A stretch of 41,206 nucleotides of DNA from CAZKGE01 sp964636405 (GTDB lineage Bacteria > Bacillota > Clostridia > Christensenellales > CAG-138): NCBI GenBank assembly GCA_964636405.1, contig CAZWSI010000019.1, positions 1-41,206 of the forward strand, written 5' to 3'. Made by a program: the position numbers and the translations under genes. The notes beneath the pieces are model-generated. The model was not told where the DNA came from and searched no databases. It saw only the letters and a list, made by a program, of their open reading frames with translations. This document shows, in pieces, positions 1-7,987 of this stretch (positions are counted from its first letter, which is position 1; each line of letters starts with the position of its first letter).

Positions 1-213
1 AACTCTTAAGGGGGAAAGATTTGCACCCCATACTATCTTCATCCCAACCTGATATCACGCCGCATTCATCCATGATTTTCTTCACCCCAACCCGACTGTG
101 TGATGAACTATTTTCAAGGGCGAAAAGTGCTGTTTTGTGGAAGATCAACAAAGCTAAAGCCCATATACCGCCTTATTCCTATGACTATTTCCGATCCCCA
201 TCTTCCCCCCAAC
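1..213. other. AT-richer foreign segment interrupting the aminotransferase
   Basis: This stretch is visibly less GC-rich than the genes that follow and contains no recognisable gene. Homology of the minus-strand aminotransferase seems to stop near position 213, so a junction with unrelated DNA probably lies there. The segment holds three copies of a short pyrimidine-rich motif, which resembles the multiple transposase-binding sites found at the ends of some transposons. No transposase is visible because the window starts here. It could be the end of an insertion element, a recombination scar or an assembly joint. Confidence 0.4.
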
Positions 214-214
214 T
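36..214. repeat. Three direct copies of a 14-bp motif
   Basis: The motif TCTTCACCCCAACC occurs at 79-92, with close variants at 36-49 (TCTTCATCCCAACC) and 201-214 (TCTTCCCCCCAACT). The flank CCAT before the first two copies is also shared. The outermost copy coincides with the point where aminotransferase homology ends. Regularly repeated subterminal sites are typical of IS21- and Tn7-like element ends. That identity is inference only, because no transposase gene is in view. Confidence 0.4.
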
Positions 215-786
215 AAGGAAAGCGCCGCCAGATTTCCAAACGTACCACAGGCTCGGCCCCTATAGGTAGCGCCCAGCGCTTCGGCGGCGTCCTCGATCAA
301 AACCGCGCCATGCGCCTTGCACACAGCCCTGATCTCCGTGATCTTGGCGGGCGTGCCGTATAGATGCGCCAGCATAACCACCTTTGCCGTCGGGTATCGC
401 CTGAAGCCCTCCTCCAGCGCATCCGGAGCCATGTTCCACGTCTCGCGCTCGGAGTCGATAAACACCTGTACGCCGCCCTCGTAAGAAACAGGATTGACGG
501 TCGCTGCGAAGGTCATGTCCGAACAGAGCACAACGTCGCCGTGCTTTACGCCCGCAAGCTTTACGGCCAAATGCAGCGCGGAGGTGCCGGAAACGAGACA
601 GAGGGTATACAGGTCATGGCAGCAGCCCGCGCCGGCGTTTTTGAGATAATCGACCATTTCCGATTCAAAGCCGTCGCAATTAAAGCCCAGCGGCGCGACC
701 CAGTTTCGGTCGAACGCTTCTTGTATGAACTGCATTTCCTCGCCGTGCATCGTCGGCGACGACAGTCTTATCCTTCCGTTTACCAT
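154..786 (-). pseudogene. DegT/DnrJ/EryC1/StrS-family sugar aminotransferase, C-terminally truncated (PglE-like)
   Basis: This is the N-terminal half of a PLP-dependent nucleotide-sugar aminotransferase. Family features seen are the start region SSPTMHGEEMQFIQEAF, the cofactor-binding VSGTSALHLAVKLAG, SDMTFAATVNPV, the VMLAHLYGTPA strand, and IEDAAEALGATYRGRACGTF. The PLP lysine should lie in the segment after that, where GGK is present. About 15 residues later the frame stops, giving about 210 residues against roughly 370-400 for intact members, so half of the protein is missing. The likely start is the ATG at 786, which overlaps the stop of the upstream acetyltransferase fusion (ATGGTAA). 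Adjacent PglD- and PglE-type genes would make a UDP-diacetamido sugar for a surface glycan. The sequence past the break is AT-richer and unrelated, so this copy is probably non-functional. Confidence 0.75.
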
Positions 787-2000
787 ACTATTCCCCATCC
801 CTCATCGGTTTTGTTCGCGAAAACAGAGGCGTTTCCCGCGCGCCCTTGCACCGCGAGAGGCGCGTACGCGCCGCGCTCGCCGGGCACGCCGTCGCGACCC
901 GAATCAAATATGCCGCCGCTGCGCACCTTCGTGTGTTCAGGAATGACGCTGTCCTTCTTCACCATCGCGCCCACGTCCACATGCACATAGTCGCCAATGA
1001 CGGCCCCATGGTCGATCACGCTCGCGCTCGCCAAAATAACGCCCTTGCCGATCTTTGCGGATGCGTTCACAATCACCTTCGCTTCAAAGATCGTGCCTGC
1101 CCCTGTCTGCACCGTCGGGCTGATCGTCGCCGACGGATGCCGCAGCACCGGCACGATAAAGCCCGCCGCTTCCAGCCGGTCAATGAGCGTATTGCGCAGA
1201 TCGTTTTGCCCAATCGCCACAAACGCCACAGGGTATTCGTCCGCATACCGCCAGTAGTCGTCCAGCGGACCCAGCACCCCTGGGATGGCCGTGTTGTCAT
1301 CGAGAAACGCGATCTTGTCAAAGATCCCGATATCCTCCGCCGTCTCCTTAACCACGTGCCCCTGCCCCCCCGCGCCCAAGATGAGCAAATTCATCCGCTT
1401 GGGGCCAGAAAAGGCCGGCCGGGCTTTATGCGGCGCGACTCCGGGAATAACCCCCTCCAGCGCGTTCACGCACTCCAACTGGGGCTCGAAATATTCCGCA
1501 AACCGCTTGACGATCACATTGGGCTGCTTGATGCCCACGTATACGCAGATGCTGTACAAATCCATGCCGGATTGGATGCAGCGCCGGATAAACGCATTGC
1601 GCAGATCGGACGCCGAGAGCGTACCGCCCAGCCGGCAGCGCACCGCGATGGCCGTGAGAATGTTTTGCATGTGGTAAAAGGGCGGCACGTCGGTCTCGCC
1701 CGTAAGAATAAAGCACGCCTCGCTTTTATACAGCGAGCGGTGCGCGCGGATATAGCGCGCCACGTGCGGCGGCATGGGAAGAACCCGCTCCGTCTCCAGC
1801 GGCGTGAGCGCGCCCGTGGCGTTAACCACGTTTCGCAAGGTCACGCTGCGGGGCTCAAGCTCGATATCCGATACCCGCAGCGCGGTGACCTCCGCCGGCG
1901 TGAGGCCAATATGCAAACAGAGGTACGCGGCAACCTTGCGCGGCTCCACATCCTCTGTCAGTCCCGTTTCTATTAATTTGCACTGTGCTTCCGTGAGCAC
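780..2000 (-). CDS. Fusion: degenerate tyrosine-recombinase-like domain plus PglD/NeuD sugar O/N-acetyltransferase
   Basis: The protein has 406 residues with a GTG start behind a strong AGGAGGAAACAG site, 10 bp after loaP. Residues 1 to about 175 have the fold pattern of a phage-integrase catalytic domain: GLTPAEVTALRVSDIE in the first-arginine region and SASDLRNAFIRR in the HxxR region. The catalytic set is degraded. The first Arg is Thr34, the HxxR His is Ser131 (Arg134 is kept), the next His is Ile157, and the nucleophilic Tyr is replaced by Phe167. Residues 203 to about 362 are a PglD/NeuD acetyltransferase: a nucleotide-binding start LLILGAGGQGHVVKE, then left-handed beta-helix repeats with the expected catalytic His in VIDHGAVIGDYVHV. 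The last 40 residues look unstructured. The C-terminal half likely acetylates a UDP-amino sugar made by the neighbouring aminotransferase. A DNA-binding or regulatory role for the dead recombinase half is inference. Confidence 0.8.
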   Translation of the reverse strand: MLTEAQCKLIETGLTEDVEPRKVAAYLCLHIGLTPAEVTALRVSDIELEPRSVTLRNVVNATGALTPLETERVLPMPPHVARYIRAHRSLYKSEACFILTGETDVPPFYHMQNILTAIAVRCRLGGTLSASDLRNAFIRRCIQSGMDLYSICVYVGIKQPNVIVKRFAEYFEPQLECVNALEGVIPGVAPHKARPAFSGPKRMNLLILGAGGQGHVVKETAEDIGIFDKIAFLDDNTAIPGVLGPLDDYWRYADEYPVAFVAIGQNDLRNTLIDRLEAAGFIVPVLRHPSATISPTVQTGAGTIFEAKVIVNASAKIGKGVILASASVIDHGAVIGDYVHVDVGAMVKKDSVIPEHTKVRSGGIFDSGRDGVPGERGAYAPLAVQGRAGNASVFANKTDEGWGIVW

Positions 2001-2010
2001 CTGTTTCCTC

Positions 2011-2523
2011 CTAATCGGCCGTTATGTCTGCGTTCTCCTCGACATATTCAATCGAGCACCACACCGTGCGCATGAGGCTCCCCTCGTCGCCCAAAGCGAC
2101 CTGAACCTGCTTCCGGTTCTTGTTGACCTTGACCACGCGCCCCGCCATATCCTTGAGCGGGCCGTCAATAAACGCGAGCTTGCTGCCCGCCTGTACCACG
2201 CGGGAAATTTCAAGCATGCCGTCGTAGCGTTTCAGCCACGCGACAAATTCCAAATCGGAGCCGCGCAAAGCGCGCGCGCCGTCGCCGTATTCGAGTATCT
2301 TCAGCACCGAGGGAAAGGAATAGATCCCAAGCCAGTTTGGCATCGTTTCCGAATCGAAGAACACATAGCCCGGAAGCAGGCGGCAGGTCACCCGCCTAAG
2401 CTTCCCTTTGACCGGCTTCCAGCGCGCCATCTGCGGGGCGAGCGGTTTGTATCCGTCCCGCTTCAGCTTCTCCATGAGCTTGCTTTCCTGCCCGCTTGCG
2501 CAGAACAAACAGTAGGTTTCCAA
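2011..2523 (-). CDS. loaP: LoaP-like specialised NusG-family transcription antiterminator
   Basis: This is a NusG paralogue of 170 residues. The N-terminal NGN domain begins LETYCLFCASGQESKLMEKL and contains RLLPGYVFF, the signature strand of NusG/RfaH/LoaP proteins. A C-terminal KOW domain follows (AGSKLAFIDGPLKDMAGRVV, then KVNKNRKQVQV). I place the start at the TTG at 2523 because GGAGG lies about 7 bases upstream and the NGN fold starts there; an in-frame ATG further up would add 20 unlikely residues. LoaP proteins bind nascent RNA hairpins and let RNA polymerase read through terminators in long surface-polysaccharide or secondary-metabolite operons. The position as first gene of a glycan locus fits that role. 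A general NusG would normally sit with secE and ribosomal protein genes, which are absent here. Confidence 0.85.
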   Translation of the reverse strand: METYCLFCASGQESKLMEKLKRDGYKPLAPQMARWKPVKGKLRRVTCRLLPGYVFFDSETMPNWLGIYSFPSVLKILEYGDGARALRGSDLEFVAWLKRYDGMLEISRVVQAGSKLAFIDGPLKDMAGRVVKVNKNRKQVQVALGDEGSLMRTVWCSIEYVEENADITAD

Positions 2524-2770
2524 TCCATGCCTCCGGCCTCCGGCGCGTTTTGCCCCGGCTGTTTCCGCTTGTGTCCGCCGCACGCTCCCTCCGCCTGCTA
2601 TGGCCGGTCGAATGGTATTACGGTTTCATAAAACGATACGCGGCATGGTTCTACCGCTCCGTCAAGGTCTGGCGCGGGCCGACCGCCTGATTGGGGCGAA
2701 GAATCGGCCTGTCGCGCGCCCGGTGTACAAGCAGCCGGATGTGCATCCGAAACCCATGCTTTCTGTTTGC
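2524..2770 (-). promoter_or_regulatory. Long structured 5' leader of the loaP transcript
   Basis: About 240 nt separate the predicted promoter from the loaP start and hold no gene. Two inverted repeats are visible. At 2677-2709, GGCCGA pairs with TCGGCC and encloses a second CGCC/GGCG stem. Near 2734-2747, CGGAT pairs with ATCCG. Neither is followed by a run of U, so they are not ordinary terminators. LoaP proteins act through hairpins in the leader RNA, so these are candidates for the recognition element or for autoregulation. That role is inferred from the family, not shown here. Confidence 0.45.
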
Positions 2771-2799
2771 AGTTTACTACAGTTCAACTGAATTTGCAA
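2771..2799 (-). promoter_or_regulatory. Sigma-A type promoter for the loaP operon
   Basis: On the minus strand TTGCAA (2794-2799) is followed after 17 bp by TAAACT (2771-2776), in an AT-rich stretch upstream of the leader. The same hexamer pair and spacing recur at the LacI gene near 15.7 kb, which supports it as a real promoter type in this genome. Confidence 0.5.
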
Positions 2800-2975
2800 T
2801 ATATACTGGAATAATTGTGTAGATTTGGAACTGTTTTTGTATATAAGTGTTTTATATCAACTCCGTAGACGCGGACAAATCTTTGTTTCTTTGCTCAATT
2901 CGGCGCTTAAGTTCTGTGCTTATAAGAATGGAACCGCATCGGGGCACGGCATTTTCGGCGCAGGCTTTAACGCCC
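2800..2975. other. AT-rich gap between the broken deacetylase and the loaP promoter
   Basis: No gene or strong hairpin is seen in this 176-bp stretch. It is more AT-rich than its surroundings, and the deacetylase frame stops at its right border without the expected C-terminus. It may be the joint where the polysaccharide module was inserted. Confidence 0.3.
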
Positions 2976-3605
2976 TTACAGCGGGAAGCTATCCTTCGTT
3001 TTCCATCCGCGGCCCATGGTATCAATATTCCACTGGATCGGTTCGTAACCGATTTCGCGAACGGCCTTGATGACCGTATCGTTATATTCGCCGTAGGGCG
3101 CGCGGAAAAGCGTGCAGCGGCTGCCCGTGATGGCTTCGATCTCATCGTCCAGCTTGGCTATTTCGGCCTGTACGTCCTTTGCGGAAAGCGTATTCATGTG
3201 CGGATGCGTGAGGCTGTGATTGCCGATCTCGTGCCCTTGATTATAAATACTTTTGACCTGCTCGGGATACGCGTGCACCCATACGCCGCAAAGGAAAAAG
3301 GTGGCCTTGATATCGTACTTTTTAAGCGTGTCCAATATAAAATCCGTCTTGTCCGCTTCCCATGCGGCGTCCACCGTGAGCGCAATGCGCTTATCGGCCC
3401 GCTCCACCGCATACACGGGCAGCGCGCGTTCCTTTGCCGGCACAACGACGCGCTCGTATTCCTCCAGCACGGCCATGGACGCGCTTTCCGCGGCGGGCGC
3501 GGGCCGGGCCGCGAGCACGAGCACCAGCACCAGCGCGGCAATCAGCAACAACGCCGCGAGCGCCCCGATGATCAGCGTCCGCTTCTTTATGATCCAAATC
3601 CGCAT
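2976..3605 (-). pseudogene. PdaB-like polysaccharide deacetylase, membrane-anchored, C-terminus missing
   Basis: A NodB-homology protein of about 209 residues. After a short basic N-terminus it has one hydrophobic anchor (RTLIIGALAALLLIAALVLV), so the catalytic domain would be outside. Seen motifs are TVDAAWEADKT (the PdaB-type variant of the first metal-site motif), HEIGNHSLTHPH (metal-binding H-x3-H) and FRAPYGEYND. After YEPIQWNID the sequence leaves the family pattern and stops 15 residues later. Intact members carry about 50 more residues, including the LxxHN catalytic region, so this one is probably inactive. I chose the second ATG (3605), which has a purine-rich site at a better distance. 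The truncation faces the loaP module. Confidence 0.7.
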
Positions 3606-3667
3606 GCTTCCGACCCCCATATCAATGCTGTCATATCGTATGCGGAAACGGGCGCAAATAGCACAAA

Positions 3668-3695
3668 GGCCGCGCCCTCAAAGCGGGACGCGGCC
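3668..3695 (-). terminator. Terminator after rpoD
   Basis: A strong stem (GGCCGCG with CGCGGCC, and an inner CCC/GGG pair) lies about 140 bp after the rpoD stop. On the minus strand it is followed by TTTGTGCTATTT, a moderate U-rich tail. Confidence 0.5.
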
Positions 3696-3831
3696 AGAAC
3701 GTGGATAAAGCGCGTATTTCCATGGGCTCGTGCTTCGGCACGGATTTGCGGCTGGGCTGTCTCTCATTGCGCGCGCGATTTGACGGAGCAAACCGCATGC
3801 TTTAGCTTTGACAGACGTTCCTTAACGGGCT

Positions 3832-4950
3832 CTATTCAAGAAAATCCTTCAGGCGCTTGCTGCGGCTCGGGTGGCGCAGCTTGCGCAGCGCCTTGGCCTC
3901 AATTTGGCGAATCCGCTCGCGGGTAACGTTAAACTCCTTGCCAACCTCCTCGAGCGTGCGAGCCTTGCCGTCGTCAAGCCCGTAGCGCAGGCGCAGCACC
4001 TTGGCCTCGCGGGGCGTAAGGGAATTGAGCACGTCCATGAGCTGTTCCTTTAAGAGCGTAACGGCCACCGCCTCGGCGGGCGCGGGCGCGTCGTCATCCG
4101 GGATGAAATCGCCCAGGTGACTGTCGTCTTCCTCGCCAATGGGCGTTTCCAGCGAAACCGGCTCCTGCGCGATTTTGATAATCTCACGCACCTTGTCCTC
4201 GGAGATGCCCATCTCGTGCGCAATCTCCTCGGGACGCGGATCCCGGCCGTACTCCTGCACAAGCTGGCGGTTCACGCGGATCAGCTTATTGATCGTTTCC
4301 ACCATGTGTACCGGGATGCGGATGGTTCTGGCTTGATCCGCTATGGCGCGCGTAATGGCCTGGCGAATCCACCAGGTGGCATAGGTGGAAAACTTATAGC
4401 CCTTGCGGTAATCAAACTTTTCAACTGCCTTGATCAGGCCCAGATTGCCCTCCTGAATGAGATCGAGAAAGAGCATGCCGCGGCCGACATAGCGCTTGGC
4501 GATGGATACGACAAGGCGTAAATTCGCCTCCGCAAGCTGGTGCTTGGCGTCCGGGTCGCCGTCGGCCATGCGCTGGGCGATTTCAACCTCCTGCGCGGCC
4601 GTAAGCAGCGGCACCTTGCCGATCTCCTTGAGATACATGCGCACAGGGTCGTCAATATTGATGCCCTCGGCCGTGGCCAGCACCGTTTCGATCTCGGCGA
4701 TCTCCTCGTTGATATCCTCCGGGACCTCGACCTCCTCCACCACGTCGATGCTTAATTCCTCGATGTGGTCGTAAATCTTCTCGACCTGCTCCTGATCGAG
4801 CTCGAGCTCCTCGAGCGCGTCCATGATCTCCTTGTAGGTGAGCATGCCCTTGGCCTTGCCGGCATCCAAAAGATCGTTGATCTTCTGGGCGCGCAGCTCC
4901 AGCTTCTGGGCCGGGGTCAAATTTTGCATTTGATTTTGATTCTGCTCCAA
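3832..4950 (-). CDS. rpoD: RNA polymerase primary sigma factor RpoD (SigA)
   Basis: The housekeeping sigma factor, about 372 residues as in other Clostridia, which lack the long non-conserved insert of enterobacterial sigma-70. An N-terminal sigma-1.1-like region is rich in acidic residues. It is followed by region 1.2 (DDPVRMYLKEIGKVPLL), region 2 (LRLVVSIAKRYVGRGMLFLD, then YKFSTYATWWIRQAITRAIA), region 3, and region 4 with the helix-turn-helix TLEEVGKEFNVTRERIRQIE. The likely start is the TTG at 4950, behind AAAGGAG; the next ATG is at 4929. It follows dnaG by 19 bp in the conserved dgt-dnaG-rpoD order. Confidence 0.97.
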   Translation of the reverse strand: MEQNQNQMQNLTPAQKLELRAQKINDLLDAGKAKGMLTYKEIMDALEELELDQEQVEKIYDHIEELSIDVVEEVEVPEDINEEIAEIETVLATAEGINIDDPVRMYLKEIGKVPLLTAAQEVEIAQRMADGDPDAKHQLAEANLRLVVSIAKRYVGRGMLFLDLIQEGNLGLIKAVEKFDYRKGYKFSTYATWWIRQAITRAIADQARTIRIPVHMVETINKLIRVNRQLVQEYGRDPRPEEIAHEMGISEDKVREIIKIAQEPVSLETPIGEEDDSHLGDFIPDDDAPAPAEAVAVTLLKEQLMDVLNSLTPREAKVLRLRYGLDDGKARTLEEVGKEFNVTRERIRQIEAKALRKLRHPSRSKRLKDFLE

Positions 4951-4969
4951 CCTTCCCGCTCCTTTCGCC

Positions 4970-6751
4970 TCAGCGCTTGCTTTGCAGCGTAATGCGCTGT
5001 ACCTCTTCCAATATCTCGTTTCGGCGCTCCGGCACAAGCGCCGGGTCCGTTAATTCCTCCTGCAAAGCCGCTAGACGCGCGTTTTGATCAAAGCGTTCTA
5101 TCCGCCGCACGCAGTCAAAGACCGTCCGCTCCGGGTCGCAGATGGGCGCATCCTCGCGCAGCAGCGCCGCGACGGTCTGCGCGTCCCGCTCGTTTTGCTC
5201 CGCCATAAAGCGCGCCGGGTTGGGCCGTTTCCCCGCCGCGTAGCTCCCGATCATAAACGCGGCAAAGGCCTTGTACACCTCGACCGTAAGCAAATCGGTC
5301 GCATTCTGGCTCACCGCGAAAATCGCCGTTTCGCGCGATTGCAGCATGGCGAGCAAAAGCTGGGCCTCGGCGCGGGTGCGCTCCGTATCGTTGTCCTCCT
5401 GCCCGGAAAGCCGCCGACGCGGCTTACGCCGCGCGGCATCCTCCTGCCGCAGGGACGTTTCACCGCCCTGCTTGCCCCGCGCGCCCTGCGCGCGCAGCGC
5501 CTCGAGCGCATAGCCGGTGAGCCGCGCAACCTGCTCGTAGTACCGCTCGCGCTCCACGGGCTGAAGCCCACCAATAAACGCGCAGCTTTCCATGGCGAAG
5601 CGCTCCCGCTCGTTCTCATTTTCCAGCTTGTAGCCGGCCGCCATGCTCGCAATACGAAAGGCGCTTAAAGACATGGCCGCTTCCTTGAGCGCGTCAAACG
5701 CCTCCTTGCCGCTGCGGCGAATAAACTCGTCCGGATCCAGCTTATCCGGGAATACGACGACCCGCACGTCCAATCCCTCTTCGGCTAAAATGCCCATGCC
5801 TCGGATGGTCGCGTTCTGCCCCGCCGCGTCGCCGTCGTAAGCGATAAAGACGCGCTCCACATAGCGCTTGACAAGGCGCGCCTGCTGCACCGTGAGGGCT
5901 GTGCCAAGACTCGCGACGGCGTTGGTCACGCCCGCCTCGTATAGCCCGATTACGTCCGTGTAGCCCTCCACAATCACCAGATCGGAAAGCTTCTTTCCCT
6001 TTTGCTGCGAAAGGCCGTACAGATTGAGGCGCTTGTTATACAGGGGCGTATCGCCTGTATTGATATATTTGGGTGTATCATCCGCGAGCGTACGCGCCCC
6101 AAAGCCCAGTACGCGGCCGTTTGTGCCCACAATCGGGAAAATGAGACGGTTTCTGTACGCGTCGTACACGCTGTTTTTTTGCTCGTTTTTGACCAGCAGG
6201 CCCGCGTCAAGGAGCTCCTGCTGGGTAAAGCCCTGCGCAAACAGATGGTTTTTCAACATGTCCCAGCCGTCGGGGGCAAGGCCGAGGCCAAAGCGCTTGA
6301 CCGAGTCCGGGGAGATATTCCGTTTTGCAAGGTACGCGCGGCCGGGCGCGCCGTCCGGCCCTAGCAGGGTTTCCATAAAAAAGCGGGCGGCCAGGCGCGT
6401 CGCCTCGTACAGCCGCTCGCGATAGGCACGCTCACGGCGGACGGCGCCGTCGTCCGTTTCCTCGGGCAGATCCATATTGACGCGGTTTGCCAGAAAGCGG
6501 ACGGCCTCGCCAAAGCCAAGGTGCTCCATATCCATGACGAACTGGATGACCGAACCGCCCGCGTGGCAGCCGAAGCAATAGAAAAGCTGCTTATCCGGGG
6601 ATACGGAAAAGGAAGCGGTCTTTTCCCCATGCAGCGGGCACAAGCCCCACAGCCTGCGGCCCTTGGGCTTGAGCTCGATATAGGATGAAACAACGGCTAC
6701 GATGTCGTTCTTGCTTAACAGCTCGTTCATCCACACATCGGGAAACGCCAA
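4970..6751 (-). CDS. dnaG: DNA primase DnaG
   Basis: The replicative primase, 593 residues. The CHC2 zinc finger is visible near residues 35-70 (CPLHGEKTASFSVSPDKQLF, then YCFGCHAGG). The catalytic core carries the RNA-polymerase motif FGARTLADD. The TOPRIM domain shows VIVEGYTDVIGLYEAG and AYDGDAAGQ, which bind the catalytic metals. The C-terminal helical region would contact the DnaB helicase. The start codon is TTG, placed by the typical N-terminus AFPDVW and the GGAGGATGAA site just upstream. It lies 78 bp after dgt and 19 bp before rpoD. Confidence 0.97.
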   Translation of the reverse strand: MAFPDVWMNELLSKNDIVAVVSSYIELKPKGRRLWGLCPLHGEKTASFSVSPDKQLFYCFGCHAGGSVIQFVMDMEHLGFGEAVRFLANRVNMDLPEETDDGAVRRERAYRERLYEATRLAARFFMETLLGPDGAPGRAYLAKRNISPDSVKRFGLGLAPDGWDMLKNHLFAQGFTQQELLDAGLLVKNEQKNSVYDAYRNRLIFPIVGTNGRVLGFGARTLADDTPKYINTGDTPLYNKRLNLYGLSQQKGKKLSDLVIVEGYTDVIGLYEAGVTNAVASLGTALTVQQARLVKRYVERVFIAYDGDAAGQNATIRGMGILAEEGLDVRVVVFPDKLDPDEFIRRSGKEAFDALKEAAMSLSAFRIASMAAGYKLENENERERFAMESCAFIGGLQPVERERYYEQVARLTGYALEALRAQGARGKQGGETSLRQEDAARRKPRRRLSGQEDNDTERTRAEAQLLLAMLQSRETAIFAVSQNATDLLTVEVYKAFAAFMIGSYAAGKRPNPARFMAEQNERDAQTVAALLREDAPICDPERTVFDCVRRIERFDQNARLAALQEELTDPALVPERRNEILEEVQRITLQSKR

Positions 6752-6828
6752 TTCATCCTCCGCCTTTCGTGTCGTATCGCGTCAAAAGCATCTCAATACT
6801 ATTCGACACGGGGTTCAAATTTCCTGCA

Positions 6829-7839
6829 TCAATCCCAGGACTTTGGAACAAACAACCGTTCGTAATCGCGTACGGCGTAGTTGTCCGTCATGCAGGCGAT
6901 ATAATCCGCCGCCACACGCGCCGGGCCGTCCGCTTCCATAAATTGCAGGAAATCGGGCGGCAGCACCTCGATATGCGCGGTGTAGTATTCGTACAGCTCC
7001 TGCACCACATGCTTGGCCTTCCCCTCCTCGCCCTTGGCGACGGGATTGTAATACACGTGCTCGAACATGAACGTGCGAAGCCGCTCGAACTGCTCCCACA
7101 GCTCCGCGGACATCCCGACCTCGCTTTTGCCGAAGCTCTCGCGCACGATGTCGAGAATCACGGTATTGATGCGCTCCCCGTGGGAGTGGCCCAGCCGCGC
7201 GACGCACCCGGCTGGCAGATCGCTTTCCCGCAGCACGCCCGCGCGGATTGCATCGTCGATATCGTGATTGACATAGGCGATTCGATCCGCCAGCGACACG
7301 ATCTTCCCCTCGAGCGTGGCCGCGCAGCCGTCGCTTTTATGGTTTACGATGCCGTCGCGCACCTCGAAGGTGAGGTTGAGCCCCGCGCCGTCGTGCTCCA
7401 GCTTCTCCACCACGCGCAGGCTCTGTTCGTTGTGCTCAAAGCCGCCCGGCACGAGCTGGTTGAGCATGGCCTCGCCCGAATGCCCGAAGGGCGTGTGGCC
7501 CAAATCGTGCCCAAGCGAAATGGCCTCCGTCAAATCCTCGTTGAGCCGCAGCGCCCGTGTAATGGTGCGGGCAATCTGCGCCACCTCCAACGTATGCGTG
7601 AGGCGCGTACGATAATGATCGCCCTGCGGCGCGAGAAACACCTGCGTTTTATGTTTGAGGCGGCGGAAGGACTTGCAATGCAAGATCCTGTCGCGGTCGC
7701 GGATAAACGCGGTGCGTACCGGGCACTCCGCAACGGGCCGCTCCCGGCCCCGGCTGTTTTGGGAAAGCGTGGCGTAGGGGGAAAGCGTCTCCTCCTGCAC
7801 GCGCTCGTAATACTCTCTCGGGGTCGGCTCCTCATTCAT
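6829..7839 (-). CDS. dgt: dGTP triphosphohydrolase-like HD-domain protein
   Basis: A 336-residue HD-superfamily nucleotidohydrolase that removes triphosphate from deoxynucleotides. The metal-binding set is visible: RTRLTHTLEVAQIART (His), then ISLGHDLGHTPFGHSGE (the HD pair), and DRIAYVNHDIDDAIRAG (final Asp). The N-terminal SRGRERPVAECPVRTAFIRD is typical of the short bacterial dGTPase-like group. The ATG at 7839 has AAAGGAAG upstream; earlier in-frame starts give residues without homology. Placement before dnaG and rpoD is the usual Clostridia arrangement. Confidence 0.92.
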   Translation of the reverse strand: MNEEPTPREYYERVQEETLSPYATLSQNSRGRERPVAECPVRTAFIRDRDRILHCKSFRRLKHKTQVFLAPQGDHYRTRLTHTLEVAQIARTITRALRLNEDLTEAISLGHDLGHTPFGHSGEAMLNQLVPGGFEHNEQSLRVVEKLEHDGAGLNLTFEVRDGIVNHKSDGCAATLEGKIVSLADRIAYVNHDIDDAIRAGVLRESDLPAGCVARLGHSHGERINTVILDIVRESFGKSEVGMSAELWEQFERLRTFMFEHVYYNPVAKGEEGKAKHVVQELYEYYTAHIEVLPPDFLQFMEADGPARVAADYIACMTDNYAVRDYERLFVPKSWD

Positions 7840-7922
7840 ACAGCGCACTTCCTTTATATCCATTCCCTTATCTAAATACACCGTTTGATCAAAAAATCCT
7901 TGTTTTCTCCCCAAAAATCAAA

Positions 7923-7949
7923 ATCCGCCCCGGAAAGCACGGGACGGAT
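7923..7949 (-). terminator. Terminator after the peptidase-efp-CD1247 operon
   Basis: Inverted repeat ATCCGTCCCG...CGGGGCGGAT with a T-rich tail on the minus strand (TTTGATTTTT). The other side also carries a T run (GGTTTTTTCG), so it may work in both directions. Confidence 0.75.
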
Positions 7950-7987
7950 ACGGTTTTTTCGATTATTCAGAATTTCGCTGCGCCGGT

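Noticed and set aside
21..269. 82-codon plus-strand frame at the left edge
   Set aside because: It has no family features and runs antisense into the aminotransferase; it also crosses the repeat array, so it looks like chance.
3729..3742. CGTGC-TTCG-GCACG hairpin downstream of rpoD
   Set aside because: A stable tetraloop stem on the plus strand, but no gene on that strand would use it and there is no U-run.
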